Positions 10,201-22,168 of a DNA stretch of 64,000 bases are shown piece by piece. A model generated the notes under the pieces. It worked only from the letters and a program-made list of their open reading frames with translations. It was not told the DNA's origin and searched no databases. Source of the stretch: Fragilariopsis cylindrus CCMP1102 (taxonomy: Eukaryota; Bacillariophyta; Bacillariophyceae; Bacillariales; Bacillariaceae); NCBI GenBank assembly GCA_900095095.1, contig FMBT01000404.1:62001-126000 (forward strand), given 5' to 3'. Each line of letters begins with the position of its first letter. The first letter of the stretch is position 1. A program made the position numbers and the translations under genes.

Positions 10201-13200
10201 GATCAGAGCTAGGAGCACCACTTGGAAAAAGACTAGGTATGAGACTTGGAATTGAACTGGGCTGAGAGCTTGGTTTAGAACTAGGAACAGTAGTTGGGTT
10301 GAAACTCGGCACGCCACTTGGATCATTACTAGGAGAAGAGCTAGGACCACCACTTGGTCCGACGCTCGGTTCAGAACTTGGAACGGAACTCGGTGTGCTA
10401 CTCGGATCAAAGCTAGGCTCGAGACTTGGAAGAGAGCTCGGCTTTCCGGTCGGAAAAGCACTTGGAATAAAGCTAGGCTCCGAACTTGGCAAGAAACTGG
10501 GTTCCAAACTCGGGAAAGAACTAGGCACTGCACTTGGACTTGAGCTAGGTTTAAGACTCGGAACAGAACTTGGCTGAGTACTTGGGGTTGGGCTAGGGAC
10601 CAAGCTTGGTTGCTTGCTAGGCATTACGCTTGGACTCAAGCTAGGAACTGCAGAGGGATTTGTTGATGGAAGATCAGATGGATTAGAAGAGGGTTCGTCT
10701 GATGCAAACACCGTTGGTCCTGTACTTGGCACTGTACTTGGACTTGAGCTAGGTTCAAGACTCGGAACCCCACTTGGTTTTTCCGATGGAGCGCTAGACG
10801 GGGCATCTGATGCAAAGACACTTGGTTTTCCACTAGGCGATGCACTTGGTTCTAAACTTGGTTCTAAACTTGGTAACAGACTTGAAATTGTACTAGGAAT
10901 ACCAGATTCTGCAGAGGTTGGATTGTTTGATGCAAAGATAGATGGTCCCTCGCTAGACGCGACTGTAGGCGAATCTGTGGGTTCAATACTTGGAACAAAA
11001 CTTGGCTGAGTACTTGGGGTCTCGCTAGGAACAAAACTTGGTTGCTTGCTAGGCATTACGCTTGGACTCAAGCTAGGAACTGCAGAGGGATTCGTTGATG
11101 GAAGATCAGATGGATCAGAAGAGGGTTCGTCTGATGCAAAGATAGATGGTCCCCCGCTAGACGCGACTGTAGGCGAATCTGTGGGTTCAATACTTGGAAC
11201 AAAACTTGGCTGAGTACTTGGGGTCTCGCTAGGAACAAAACTTGGTTGCTTGCTAGGCATTACGCTTGGACTCAAGCTAGGAACTGCAGAGGGATTCGTT
11301 GATGGAAGATCAGATGGATCAGAAGAGGGTTCCTCTGATGCAATCACGGTTGGTTCCGTACTTGGCACTGCACTTGGACTTGAGCTAGGTTTAAGACTGG
11401 GAACAGAACTTGGCTGAGTACTTGGGGTCTCGCTAGGAACAAAACTTGGTTGCCTGCTAGGCATTACGCTTGGACTCAAGCTAGGAACTGCAGAGGGATT
11501 TGTTGATGGAAGATCAGATGGACTGGTAGATGGCCCATCCGATGTACTCACGGTTGGTCCTGTACTTGGCACTACACTTGGACTTGAGCTGGGTTCAAGA
11601 CTCGGAACCCCACTTGGTTTTTCCGATGGAGCGCTAGATGGGGCATCTGATGCCAAGACACTTGGTTTTCCACTAGGCGATGCACTCGGTTCTAAACTTG
11701 GTAACAGACTTGGAGTTGTACTGGGAGTATCAGATTCTGCAGAGGTTGGATTGTCTGATGCAAAGATAGATGGTTCCCCGCTAGACGCGACTGTAGGCGA
11801 GACTGTTGGAACAATAGTTGGCAAGGATGTTGGTGTATTTGTTGGTACCGGTGTTGGTGCTGATGTCGGAGCAGATGTAGGAGCGGCCGTTGGGATTACC
11901 GTCGGCGGTAAAGTTGGAGGCAGAGTTGGAGCGACCGTTGGTGCTGCTGTAGGAGCCAATGTGGGTGTATTCGTTGGTGTTGCTGTTGGTGCTGCTGTTG
12001 GTGCTGCTGTTGGTGCTGCTGTTGGCACTGCTGTAGGAGCCGCTGTAGGAGCGGCCGTTGGTGGTAAACTTGGTGTTAAAGTTGGAAGTAGAGTTGGCAC
12101 ATTGGTTGGCGCCCGTGTGGGTAGAGTGCTCGGAACAATCGACGGATCTACGCTTGGTTTAAGACTAGGTAAAATGCTCGGAACGATTGATGGATCTACA
12201 CTTGGTTCAAGACTAGGTATAGTGCTTGGCATACTTGATGGGACTTCACTTGGTTGAAGACTGGGTGTAGTGCTTGGTATACTTGACGGATTTTCACTTG
12301 GAACTTTACTAGGTGATAAACTTGGGTCAATACTTGGTAATGAGCTCGAAACGATACTAGGAGAGCTACTTGGTTTCCCACTGGGACTTGAGCTAGGTTC
12401 CGATGATAAGAGTTCTTTATTCCAATATAATTCAAAATTCTCAGTTATGCCCTTCCCTCTAAGTGCATCCCTGATTTGTGTTTCAACATCGGTGCTATTG
12501 ATCATTTCAATTGAAGGTGTGGGTGAACTACTAGGTAATTCACTAGGTGCTCCAGATTGTACATAGCTTGGTGGTAATGATGGGGATGGAGAGGGTGTAA
12601 AACCTTGCAACATCCTTGATACAAGATCGGGTGTATCAACTCCTAACAACCGCTCTTCAATTGGCACAGTTCCAAACAAGGGTTCTTCTGGACATGGGCC
12701 TTTGCATGCCACCGTTGAGTTCCAGTAAATGTCCAAATTTGTATCATTTATGGATGCAAGTTGGTATTCACATTTTTCCATTCGTCTCTGAAATGTCTCA
12801 AAACAGGGATCTGAAACACTATTATAAATTTCCATAATTTTCTCCCCAAAATCTTCTAGATCAATGTCTCCACTAAGATCGTTTTCTGCTGATTGATTAC
12901 TAGCAAAACTAAAACTAAATCTTATTCCTGCCATTGCCTCCACACGGTCTTCAGCTGGACAATAACCAGGAGCGAATGCTGGAGCAGGTGTTAAAATTTT
13001 CGATTGTGCCATCTGAGCGGCCGTGATCGCTCCAGTACTTGCGGCAACAGCGACCGCTGCAGTGGTGATAACCTGTAATTTACACCAAGAGTTTGTGAAG
13101 AGAGAGAGAGATAGGGAAAAATAATGTTCAGGAGTTGTATAAGACAATAGCAAAGCATAGCAATATATACACAACACAGACATGCATCAAAAAGTGAAAT

Positions 13201-16200
13201 TTTGACAGTAGCAAAATAGACACAAAAGTAGATTCCATAGTGTAGTAGTAATATATACACAAATACGTTAACTTACCGCTGTCACCGTTGTAGAGGCTGT
13301 TGCAGCTCCAGCAGCAGAAGCAACCCTGATTGATTAAATAAAAGAATATACACATTAACAAAAGTTTTGGATTGTACAATAAGAAAAATGAGGACCAGAA
13401 ATAGTGTTAGCCGTATGTGAAGCTATAATAATGTAGGAAAAGGGTTGTAGATAATTTTTAAAATAAACATGCAGGTAGATCGATAGATAGACAGAAATAC
13501 GTAAGCAACGGATACTTACACGGCTGCTCCTGCTATTGCTGCGCTAGCATTACCAGCTGTACTGGCAGCGGAAACGCTGATTCAAATAAAAGAAAAATAC
13601 GTAAATATTTAAATAGATCACAAAAATTAAATATTATGATTTTGTATATGTGTGAGGGTAAAGAAGGGAATAAGAAATTATTTACAACCTCATTGTCGCA
13701 TAATGTGATTTTTGATATTTTATTGTGTAACTTACGCCATGGTTTGCATTACAGCCGTTCTAAAGGTAAACGAATGGTAGAAAAATCGTGATGAAACAAT
13801 AGAAATAGCAGTTTGTATGTGAGCGTTATGTACGTAAACGTTGTTGTTGAGTAAAATACAATAAAATAAGCACTGCTTGCGCCACCATCACGACAATGAA
13901 TACGAATACAAATACGATGGCATGGTATTCAGTCAAATGCATCTATACACTTGTTACTTACTGTGCTGCTGCTGCTGACGATGATGCCGCACCTGGTTTG
14001 TAAAGCAAAAATTAATTAGTAAGAAACGCAAGCAGATATATAAACAAACAAAATACAAATAATAAGCAAACACATACAAACACATACACATAGCACACGT
14101 GTGAAGTAACTTACCAGCACTCGACCCGGCTGTACCGGATGCAGCTGACGAGGTTGTTGCTGAAGATGTTGTTGCTGATGCACTCGTCGATGATGCATGC
14201 AATATAGAAGAGGAACTTTGAATTGCACCACTAGAAGCATTTGCTGCTACTTCTGCGGCAATTTCAGCTACATGGGCAGCATTCTCTGCCGATGCTTGTA
14301 TAATTGTACTCGCACCACCATCACCACCACTCGTTCCTCCTTGTGCAAATGCACCAATGTTTAAGTCGTCATCATTTGATTTGCTAAATGCAGAAAATAA
14401 TTTTTGCACTCCACCAACCGCACCAACCATTGCCATTCCACCCAATGTGTACATCATACCTCGAATCACTTTCTTTTCAGGATTTTCTTCGTCTTCCTTT
14501 TCTTCATCAGAAGTATACATATCATCATTGTCGTAATCGTCATCATCGTACAGTGTACGAAGATTATTATCATAACAATCATTACTGTCATTATAATGAT
14601 CAAAACTGCCACTACCACCACCACCACCACCACCACCACCATTGTCATTGTTTCCATCGTATTGTGTATTGAATATATCTAACAAACGTATTGAATTTTC
14701 TGGACGTAATGCTGGGACTGCATGTAGACTATTATTACTGGTGTTGTTGTTGTTCGTTGTTGCTATTGCTATTGTTGCTGTTGCTGCTGTCGGTGCCAAA
14801 TTTGGAAATAAATCCTGTTCAATCAATTCAGGATTACCATCAGCAACATCCGATGCAAAACGAATAGTATATTTCCTTTCTACTTCATTGTTGTTATTAT
14901 TGTTGTTGTTTTCAATGTCGTAGTCATCGTTATTTCCATTGCCATTGTCATCACTATTTCTATCCTTATTGTTAACAGGAACAGGAACAGCAGCATCATT
15001 ATGATGTATCCCCTCTTCGTATTCATCTTGAAGTGTATCCATAAATGATTCATCATCAAATATATCAAAACTAATTTTATCAAATTTAGCACTAGAAGAC
15101 ATAAATGCTGCTGTCTTCTTATCAATAGCATCATCATCATCACCAGCAGTAGCATCGTAATAATCATCATCATCATCATCATCATCATTGTCGTTATTAG
15201 CATCAAAAGATGACATCGTTGTCCTTTGCCGTTGTTGATACAATTGATGTTGTTTCGCATGAGCCTTGTACAAATCCTTTTCCGATATTCCTACTGTTAT
15301 ACTACCACTATCTCCTCCCTGTGAAAAATCTTCAATAGCAAAACTACCATCATCGTTGATATTGTTAGGAATTATGTGGGCTGCTGCTGCTGATGGTGAT
15401 GCTGATGATACTATTGAACTATTAAACATTAAATCACGTAATGACATAATTTGATTACTACTCTGCCTTCTATTTCTTTTATTACTTCGTTGTTGATTTA
15501 AATTTTTATTGGAATGTCCTAACGGTACTAATAATGATTTAGAGGAATGTTGCTGTTGATGTTGTCCTTCTAAAGATGATAATAGTAATGATCTGGATGA
15601 ATCTGGAGGTAGTAATGATTCTAATGACTTGGATGAATTTGGAGGGAATAATGAATAGGACTTTGATATTGAAAAATTATCATCATCATCATCATTATTG
15701 TCTTTGTTATCATTATCATTCTTGTTATCATTCTTGTTATTGTTATTATGGAAAGAAGCATTAAATGAATTCCTTTTTCCACTAGTACTAGACTTAGTAC
15801 TTTCACTGAGACTACCGAGACTACTACTTTTAATATCTCGTCTACTACCACGTTGTCTGGTTCTTTTTGATGAGGATGGTGTACTATTAGTACCACCAGG
15901 ATTACCAGTTCCCATTGGTAATCCAATGCAACTTTCTTCTTCAAAGGATCGTACTGATAAACCACTATTAATACTGTCATGATTCGACATATAATCGTTA
16001 TTACTATTATTCAAATCGTTACCAAGGTTGTCAATGCGTGATTGGTAGTTTAACAGTTGAGAAATGAATGTTCCATCATTATCATCATCATCATCATCAT
16101 CATCATCGACTATTGCTACTATGGGTTGAGTAGTTGCTGTTGCTGTTGCTGTTGCTGTAGTTGAAGCAAATTCATCATCATCATCATCTACTGATATACT

Positions 16201-17105
16201 ATTCCTTCGTAATCGTTTATTTTCCCCTCGTAATCGTTTATGATTTCTTTTTGAGCTAATACTACTACTACTACTACTACTACGTTCTTGTTGTTCTTGT
16301 TGCTGTTGTTGTTGCTTCTGCTGATTATGAGGATGTTGTTGTCTTCTAATAATCCCACCACTTTTCGAAATAAGTAATGTACTACCAACACCGCTACCGC
16401 TGCCGCTATCACTACTCATACCTCGTCGCTTATTAGTAGGTGTTGTGGATGTAGATGTTGATGCAGCTGCAGTAGTAAATGAAGAAAAAGAAGAACCCTG
16501 CTGTTGCTGCTGCGTAGCCATCAGAAGTTTCATCACATCCACTTTATTTTGCTTTTTAGTATTACCATCAATCTGATTGAGACTCATTCCCATTGGTACT
16601 TCGTAACTGAAGTAAAGGAAGGAAGGAAGGAATGAAGGCAAAGGATTTAAAAGATCCGATTTTGAGATGAGATTAGAATTTTTTAGTTCATAGTTATTCC
16701 GATTCTATTTGCAAAAACTTACCTCCGAATGTTTCTACTACTAATACTACTAGGACTACTACCACTACTAGGACTACTACTACTACTATTCGTATTCATA
16801 CTCCTACCACTACTACTTCTACTTCTGAAACTACCGGTAATACTTCTACTACTTCTATTCCTCCTTGAAGCAGCCATCCTGGCTTTTCTTTGACATCTGC
16901 TACTTAGACTTCTTTGACTTTGACTTTCTAATATATCGCCTTCGATATCTTCACCATCATTATCATCAGCATTATCATCATCATCATCATTATTATTGTC
17001 GTCTTCAATGATATAAATACTTTTATTGCTTTCTTCCTTCAAATTATTATTATCATCATAATCATCCGTTGCTTTAGTTGCTGTTCGTGATGCTAAATTA
17101 TCCAT
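7238..17105 (-). CDS. Giant membrane-anchored PSSxPS mucin with C-terminal DUF3494 ice-binding domain
   Basis: Seven exons join in frame: 17105-16723, 16606-14115, 13992-13962, 13759-13736, 13576-13520, 13325-13277 and 13072-7238 (8871 nt, 2956 residues). Donors are GTAAGT; acceptors are CAG or TAG. Order of parts: disordered acidic/Ser/Asn/Gln region (1-840); one hydrophobic helix at 841-865 (VIRGMMYTLGGMAMVGAVGG); an Ala-rich segment over the micro-exons; a conserved-looking block at about 1013-1190 with five Cys (GYCPAEDRVEAMAG, SDPCFETFQRRMEKCEY, VACKGPCPEE); PSSxPS/PTxAPT repeats to about 2705; then DUF3494 at 2709-2931 (VGVDLGTAGNFVILSKSGI, TGDIAVSPI, NGRMLAQTAVTLDAATITQP). DUF3494 proteins bind ice and are widely held to have reached diatoms by horizontal transfer. 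No N-terminal signal peptide is visible, so a type II anchor is inferred: inside N-terminus, external repeat stalk, ice-binding tip. Upstream, TACAGTA/TACTGTA motifs lie at about 17183 and 17394. Confidence 0.78.
7990..12420 (-). repeat. PSSxPS / PTxAPT coding repeat array
   Basis: About 4.4 kb encoding Pro-Ser hexads, with a Thr-rich subdomain (PTAAPTAAPT type) at about 11,800-12,130. Higher-order DNA repeats are visible. A unit near 111 bp (37 residues, GAPSSDPSAGPTGAPSSIPS type) occurs about four times from 9,846 to 10,260. A unit near 190-200 bp (DPSDLPSTNPSAVPSLSPSV type) occurs at about 10,975-11,165 and 11,173-11,360, with a further diverged copy beyond. These indicate growth by unequal exchange of whole modules rather than by single hexads. 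Confidence 0.9.
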
Positions 17106-19045
17106 GGTGTAGCTTATTATCTCGTTTGTTTGTGTTTGTTCAGAGTAGATCTATCTATATCTATCTATTTCTCTTCCCTCTGTTACAGTACACTGTGATC
17201 TGTCTGAGTCTCTGTCTCGATCACTCTCACTCTCAACTCTCGCTGTGTGTGTGTGTGAGAGAATTCTTGAAGCGCTGTATATGCGGTTAGTCGTGTTGTT
17301 TCGTTTTTTTTTCTTCATTCGCTTACTTGCAGGTACTCGCGTCTTGTAACATCGTATTGTATCAATAATGACTTTTGATATAAATTTACTTAGTACTGTA
17401 GAGCGATGAGGTATGCAATATTATTTATTATGGAACTACTGCTGTACTAAAAAGAAAAAGAGAACCGAGGAAAAACACGTAAAGCGCTATTATCATATTA
17501 TGGTTTAAAAGTTAACGTCGACGGATAATGAGTCGACTTGACTCTCCTGGTACTGGAAGCGCGAGAGATTTGGGAGGTACGGTGGTTCGCCATATTAATT
17601 CCATATTAATTGAAATATATATACAAATACGGTATTTATCCCCCTGACAGACATCTCACACACATTTTCACGACTAGAATATTTTTGGAAGCCTTTCGGA
17701 CAAATTTTATTAGACATTATTGTTTATAAATAATAATGGTATTTATGGGTTTGTGCCCTTCATTTATTGCCTGGCGTAATTTGGAATACGCTACCAAAGA
17801 AAAGACGATAATGACGATGTGACTGGGATTCACTATCTGCTGCACAAAGCTACTGTACGGCACTAAAATTAATTCATTCTTCTAGTTGTAGAAACAACAA
17901 CAAAATTATACGCATTCTTGATGCTAGCTATGTGAGTAAACCAATTGTGTTTGTCATCATGAAGAGTGTGCATATTTTATTGATAACAGTTTTGTAATAT
18001 AAGCAAGTTCTACTAGTTATTGATCCAAGGTAGAAGATGTCACATCATCTCAAGCCATAGGGTAGGTAGGAGGGAATAGTATGTTTTCAGCCCTGGCCTA
18101 GCCTGATGATGGTATGGTTTTCAACATTTTGACTACAAGTAAAAGTAATGCACAACATGATGTTTGTTCACACTATTGAAAGGATATTATCAGACACCAT
18201 ACCAATTTTCAGATGAAATTGCGGAAGTTGTACCTTTTTATGAAGCATCAACCCATTAAAATTACACTATTATTTGTACTTTTCATTGTGACCTTCTTTT
18301 GAAAACAACCCAATCAAGTCCCTGTTATAGTATGTGATGGATATTACCCAAATCTTGTTCACCTATCTAGCCTGGGGGGCAACTCAATTGTGAAGATTGG
18401 TGGTATACACTCCTCAGTGCCGTACTCTGGCACCAGTGCTAGTGCAGCTGATAATAACTTGTTAATTCATCTTCCATTATACTCATAAATTGAATGACTT
18501 CCAATATTGAAGCCATGTTTGGGGTCTTACGTGCCTTCTAGTATTAAGTTAAAATAAGTCCCAATGGCTAGGTTCCTTTGTATGGCGTACAGCAAATGAG
18601 CAAGCTGCCGTGATTTACAAAAAATTCATTGGCAATGGTGCTCCTTCTGGAATGATTTTGTCTGCTACTATTCAGTCCTTGATGATGTCAACAGTACCAT
18701 CAATCTAGTCTTTGTCTGAACAAAAGTGGTACTGTACTAAAAAATGATACATGATTTGTGCACTGTAGCGATAGCATCATCAGTGTCATTGGCCACAAAT
18801 GTATCGAATCGAATGAATCGAATGAATCAGTCGTGAAGAATATCAAATTGCTACGGGAGTTAAAGTTTTGGTGTAACAGTGACTGCGCAGTGACAACCCA
18901 AAGAAAAAGATACTATTTTTTAAATTTCTGCTACAATATTTGAATATTCCTAACGAAAAATATATGCAGAAAATACAAGCGACAACAAATAACATTATAA
19001 ACTTTAACAAAAGCTAGCAGCAAAATAATACTAATATTTTTCACA
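17106..19045. other. 1.9 kb intergenic region
   Basis: No gene supported. The proximal 300 bases are the likely promoter of the giant minus-strand gene (pyrimidine-rich, with a short GT run at about 17245 and TACAGTA/TACTGTA motifs at 17183 and 17394). The rest is stop-rich AT DNA with no recognisable element. I found no remnant of the missing N-terminal half of PPDK here. Confidence 0.6.
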
Positions 19046-20067
19046 ATGAGTGGCACTACAGCAGATGCAAGGAAAGGACGTAAAAATGGTGCTAATGGTA
19101 TTGGATTGTGTCGCTCAGAGCAGATGTCTTTTAAGCCAGCAAGAATTTTGAAGCTTCGGCAATTTATTCTTGGTAGTGACAAACAAGCAGAAGAAGCTCT
19201 ACATGATCTTCTTCAGTTCCAACGAAAAGATTACGAAGGTATCTATAAGGAAATGGGTGGTCTTCCAGTTACTGTGAGATTATTAGACCCTCCTCTTCAC
19301 AAATTTTTACCTTCATTGAACGAAGAAGTGGTCCTTATTGGACTAGCGAAACAACTTGGATTCACTATCCACGAACTAAAAGAAAAAGTCCGTACGATGC
19401 AGGAGGTCAATTCGATGATAGGTCTGCGTGGTTGTAGACTTGGAGTAACTCGACCATTACTTGTTGAAATGCAAGTTAGAGCAATCCTTGAGGCGGCATT
19501 AAATTCCCTCGATGATGATATTGATGCAATGCCAGATATTATGGTCCCATTAGTTGGTACTTTCGAAGAATTCCATCATCAACGTAAACTGATCGAATCT
19601 GTTGCAAACAAAGTTTTTAAGGAACACAATAGAAGAACATGTTCCTTCAAAATCGGGACGATGATCGAAGTTCCACGTCCTGCATTAATTACAGATGAGA
19701 TTGCTGCTGCTAAGGATGGTGGTACCGAATTCTTTTCATTCGGTTCGAATTATCTAAATCAAAAGACAGCTAGATTATATTCTCGAGATGATGCTAGTAG
19801 AAGTTTTGTACCTGATTATTTGAAGAAAGGTATTCTACAAGATGATCCATTCGTTACAGGCGACACTAAAGGTGTTGGACAACTAATTAAAATGGCAGTT
19901 GATCGTAGTCATTCCGTTCAACCAGAACACTACACGGTGGTGATCCACGATCTGTTCACTTCTTCGCAAATGAAGCTGATTAATCATTATTAGTTGTTCG
20001 CCATTCCGTGTCCCTATCCGCAAGATTAGCAGCAGCGCATGCTTCTGTTGAAAACACACAAGAATGA
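19046..20067 (+). pseudogene. 5'-truncated, frameshifted pyruvate phosphate dikinase (PPDK) copy
   Basis: The open part (19046-19993, 315 residues) matches only the C-terminal PEP-binding barrel: NGANGIGLCRSEQM, VRLLDPPLHKFLP, GLRGCRLG, GTMIEVPRPALITDEIA, FFSFGSNYLNQ, GILQDDPF and GVGQLIK. The nucleotide- and phosphohistidine-domain halves are absent. Near 19,920 the expected catalytic-Cys motif VCGEHGG reads VQPEHY, so the Cys is gone and a small insertion shifts the frame. Homology continues out of frame past the stop: GGDPRSVHFFANEAD at about 19,935-19,980, then SCSPFRVPI, then after one extra base ARLAAAHA to a stop at 20,067. Several lesions plus a missing half mark a dead copy. The lack of introns and 5' truncation would fit a retrocopy, but no clear poly(A) tract was seen. 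Confidence 0.83.
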
Positions 20068-20890
20068 AAAACAAGCGATGCATAAGGAAAAAACAAGGGA
20101 TTCATATTACTTCTATTAGATGAAAGTAAAAAAAAGAGGAAAGAAGAATGAATCAAGAATCAAGAAATGATTTATGTAAAGAAAGAAGAAAAAATTATAC
20201 GGTAGTTAGAGAAAATGAAAACAGAACGAAATTAGTCCTATAACTCCGCAGCAACTAAGTATATATATATCAACTCATAGCAATGCAATGTAGAGCATAT
20301 AATTTGTCCCATTTAGTATTCACAACATAAGTATACTATCACTATTTATATCTGTTAAAATATAAGATTACCTTACTTTTCTTGGACTTTTTCGATTTTC
20401 GGTGCGCACATTTTCCCCACCACATCTTTCGCTGATAATTTTTAAATGAAATCAAACCGAGGACACGCTACGTCGTGCTTGAACACGTGCCCCTCAACAA
20501 GAATGAATTAAACGCGAACAAGAAGTTTTGAAAGTTAGGCGCGACAAGAATGCAACACTAAAATAGAGTGAAATGTGAAGCAATGCTGTATGGCATTACT
20601 GTACAAAAGTTGGCATCGTAGTAGCTCTCTCTCTCTCTCTCTCTGCGGTAAGCATGATACGGTAGATAGATAATAGGAAAGAATGTGCATAGTCTACACA
20701 ACAGTGCTGCCACATACGTTCGTCGACGACAAGAAACATCAAATTTAAGATAGTATACTAAACTACAGTTATCTACTACAACTATTAGCAGCCAGCAACA
20801 GAAAAGAGACGGACAAAAGACGCAAACAAGAAGACATAATAAAACACATCATATCATAGTCATATCATATTCATATTCATATCATATATC
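20068..20890. other. Intergenic, promoter side of the SET gene
   Basis: No coding signal. Contains a (CT)10 tract at about 20624-20643, a TACTGTA motif at about 20598 and an A/C-rich purine leader running up to the ATG at 20891. Confidence 0.55.
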
Positions 20891-21925
20891 ATGCCCCGTC
20901 GTATTTCTTTATCAAAGACGAAACGTAAAAATTTCAAAATCTTATTACGATTACTATTTCTTCGTTGGTATAAGAAATGTATATTATTTTTAGGAGGATT
21001 TGGTATCCTTACAATACTTTGCTACAACAACAGATCGCTATCATCCTCATCAACAACAACATCGTCAACTTCTTCTACATTTTTGCGTACACGAGGTGCT
21101 GAACATGCCGGTGACAGTGCTGGTAGTGCTAGTAATGCTCAAGATAATAATAATAATAACATTGCACTTCGTAAAGTAAAAAGTCGACCCAATAAGGCAA
21201 AATGGATGAATATGACAAGAAACGCGTGGCATGAAGAATTGGGTTGTGACAAACTTACTATTCGACCAGTGCATACACCTGAAGTTTGGATCGGTATGAG
21301 GGAAGCTTATATATCAGTTGTTGGACAAGAAATGGCTACGGTACCATCAACAACAACATCATCATTATCATCGTCAGAGTTATCAGAATCATCAGAATCA
21401 TTAAAAGCATCATTATTTAAGACTGCATTTCAAATTCCATTTGAGGTACGACAATCACCTGGAATGGGTCGTGGTATATATACATTAATAGATGTCAAGA
21501 AGGGACAACTCTTATATGACTTTTCACAAACAGCCCAATATCGATACGCGAATGAATTTGCGGAATTTTTACGTATCATTACACCAGATTTAGCCTGTGA
21601 TGTCTTAATGTGGAGTTACGTACAAGAGTTAAGTGAGGGATATACGGAAAAGATGTCAAACGACTATGGACCATTCCGTATTATGACAGATTTAGATCCT
21701 GGTAGTTTTTGCAATAATGGTGGTACATCAAAAGGAAATATGGCATGGATAATTACTACTACTACTACTAGTACTACTACAAATCATAAAACTGCACCTA
21801 TTATAGGACGATACGATACAGTCAAATCAGCACCATTAGTTGCATTACGTGATATTGATGCCGGTGAAGAATTGTTATGTATATACAGCCAATTTAGTGA
21901 GGGATTAAATAAAATGATAGAATGA
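20891..21925 (+). CDS. SET-domain protein with N-terminal membrane anchor
   Basis: A 344-residue single-exon gene. A basic N-terminus (MPRRISLSKTKRKNFK) is followed by a hydrophobic segment at about 29-44 (CILFLGGFGILTILCY), giving a signal-anchor or type II topology. The C-terminal half has SET-like blocks in order: GMGRGIYTLIDVKKGQLLYD, DPGSFCNNGGTS in place of the usual NHS/NHD motif, and ALRDIDAGEELLCIYSQF, which corresponds to the GEELxxxY closing motif. SET domains transfer methyl groups from S-adenosylmethionine to lysine. The changed NHS motif makes activity uncertain, and the membrane anchor points to the endomembrane system rather than chromatin. The linker is Ser/Thr-rich low complexity. 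Confidence 0.72.
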   Translation: MPRRISLSKTKRKNFKILLRLLFLRWYKKCILFLGGFGILTILCYNNRSLSSSSTTTSSTSSTFLRTRGAEHAGDSAGSASNAQDNNNNNIALRKVKSRPNKAKWMNMTRNAWHEELGCDKLTIRPVHTPEVWIGMREAYISVVGQEMATVPSTTTSSLSSSELSESSESLKASLFKTAFQIPFEVRQSPGMGRGIYTLIDVKKGQLLYDFSQTAQYRYANEFAEFLRIITPDLACDVLMWSYVQELSEGYTEKMSNDYGPFRIMTDLDPGSFCNNGGTSKGNMAWIITTTTTSTTTNHKTAPIIGRYDTVKSAPLVALRDIDAGEELLCIYSQFSEGLNKMIE

Positions 21926-22088
21926 ATAAATAGATAGATAAATGAATGAATACTACAAATCGCATTTACTGTACTACTAAGTTACTCTACCTACCCTATT
22001 GATAATTGCTGTCATACCGTCTCATTCGTCTGTCGGCTCGGTTGTCGTACTATATTGCGTTTCGAAGGATTTTTTTCTTCTTTTTTTT

Positions 22089-22101
22089 GGGGGGGGGGGG
22101 G
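22089..22101 (+). repeat. G13 homopolymer
   Basis: A T8G13 run between two convergent genes, the SET gene ending at 21925 and the DUF3237 gene ending at 22169. Confidence 0.95.
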
Positions 22102-22168
22102 TTGTCTGGAGGTAAAATACGTTTCCGAACTGGAATTGGTGTTATCTCAGTCAGTAACAGTTCTTCCG

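Noticed and set aside
8104-12566. Long open frames on both strands across the PSS repeats (for example 809 codons at 8104-10533 minus, and several ELGSKLG-type frames on plus)
   Set aside because: They are shadow frames of the hexad repeat. Their composition is dictated by the repeat DNA and they lack any domain.
12991-13379. Small minus-strand frames upstream of exon 7
   Set aside because: They cover intron sequence; the splice-phase analysis uses this stretch as introns around the 49-base exon.
7238-17105. Three separate genes (13183-7238, 16641-13954, 17105-16719)
   Set aside because: Donor/acceptor sites and a total length divisible by three across seven exons fit a single gene better, and the apparent starts lie inside introns.
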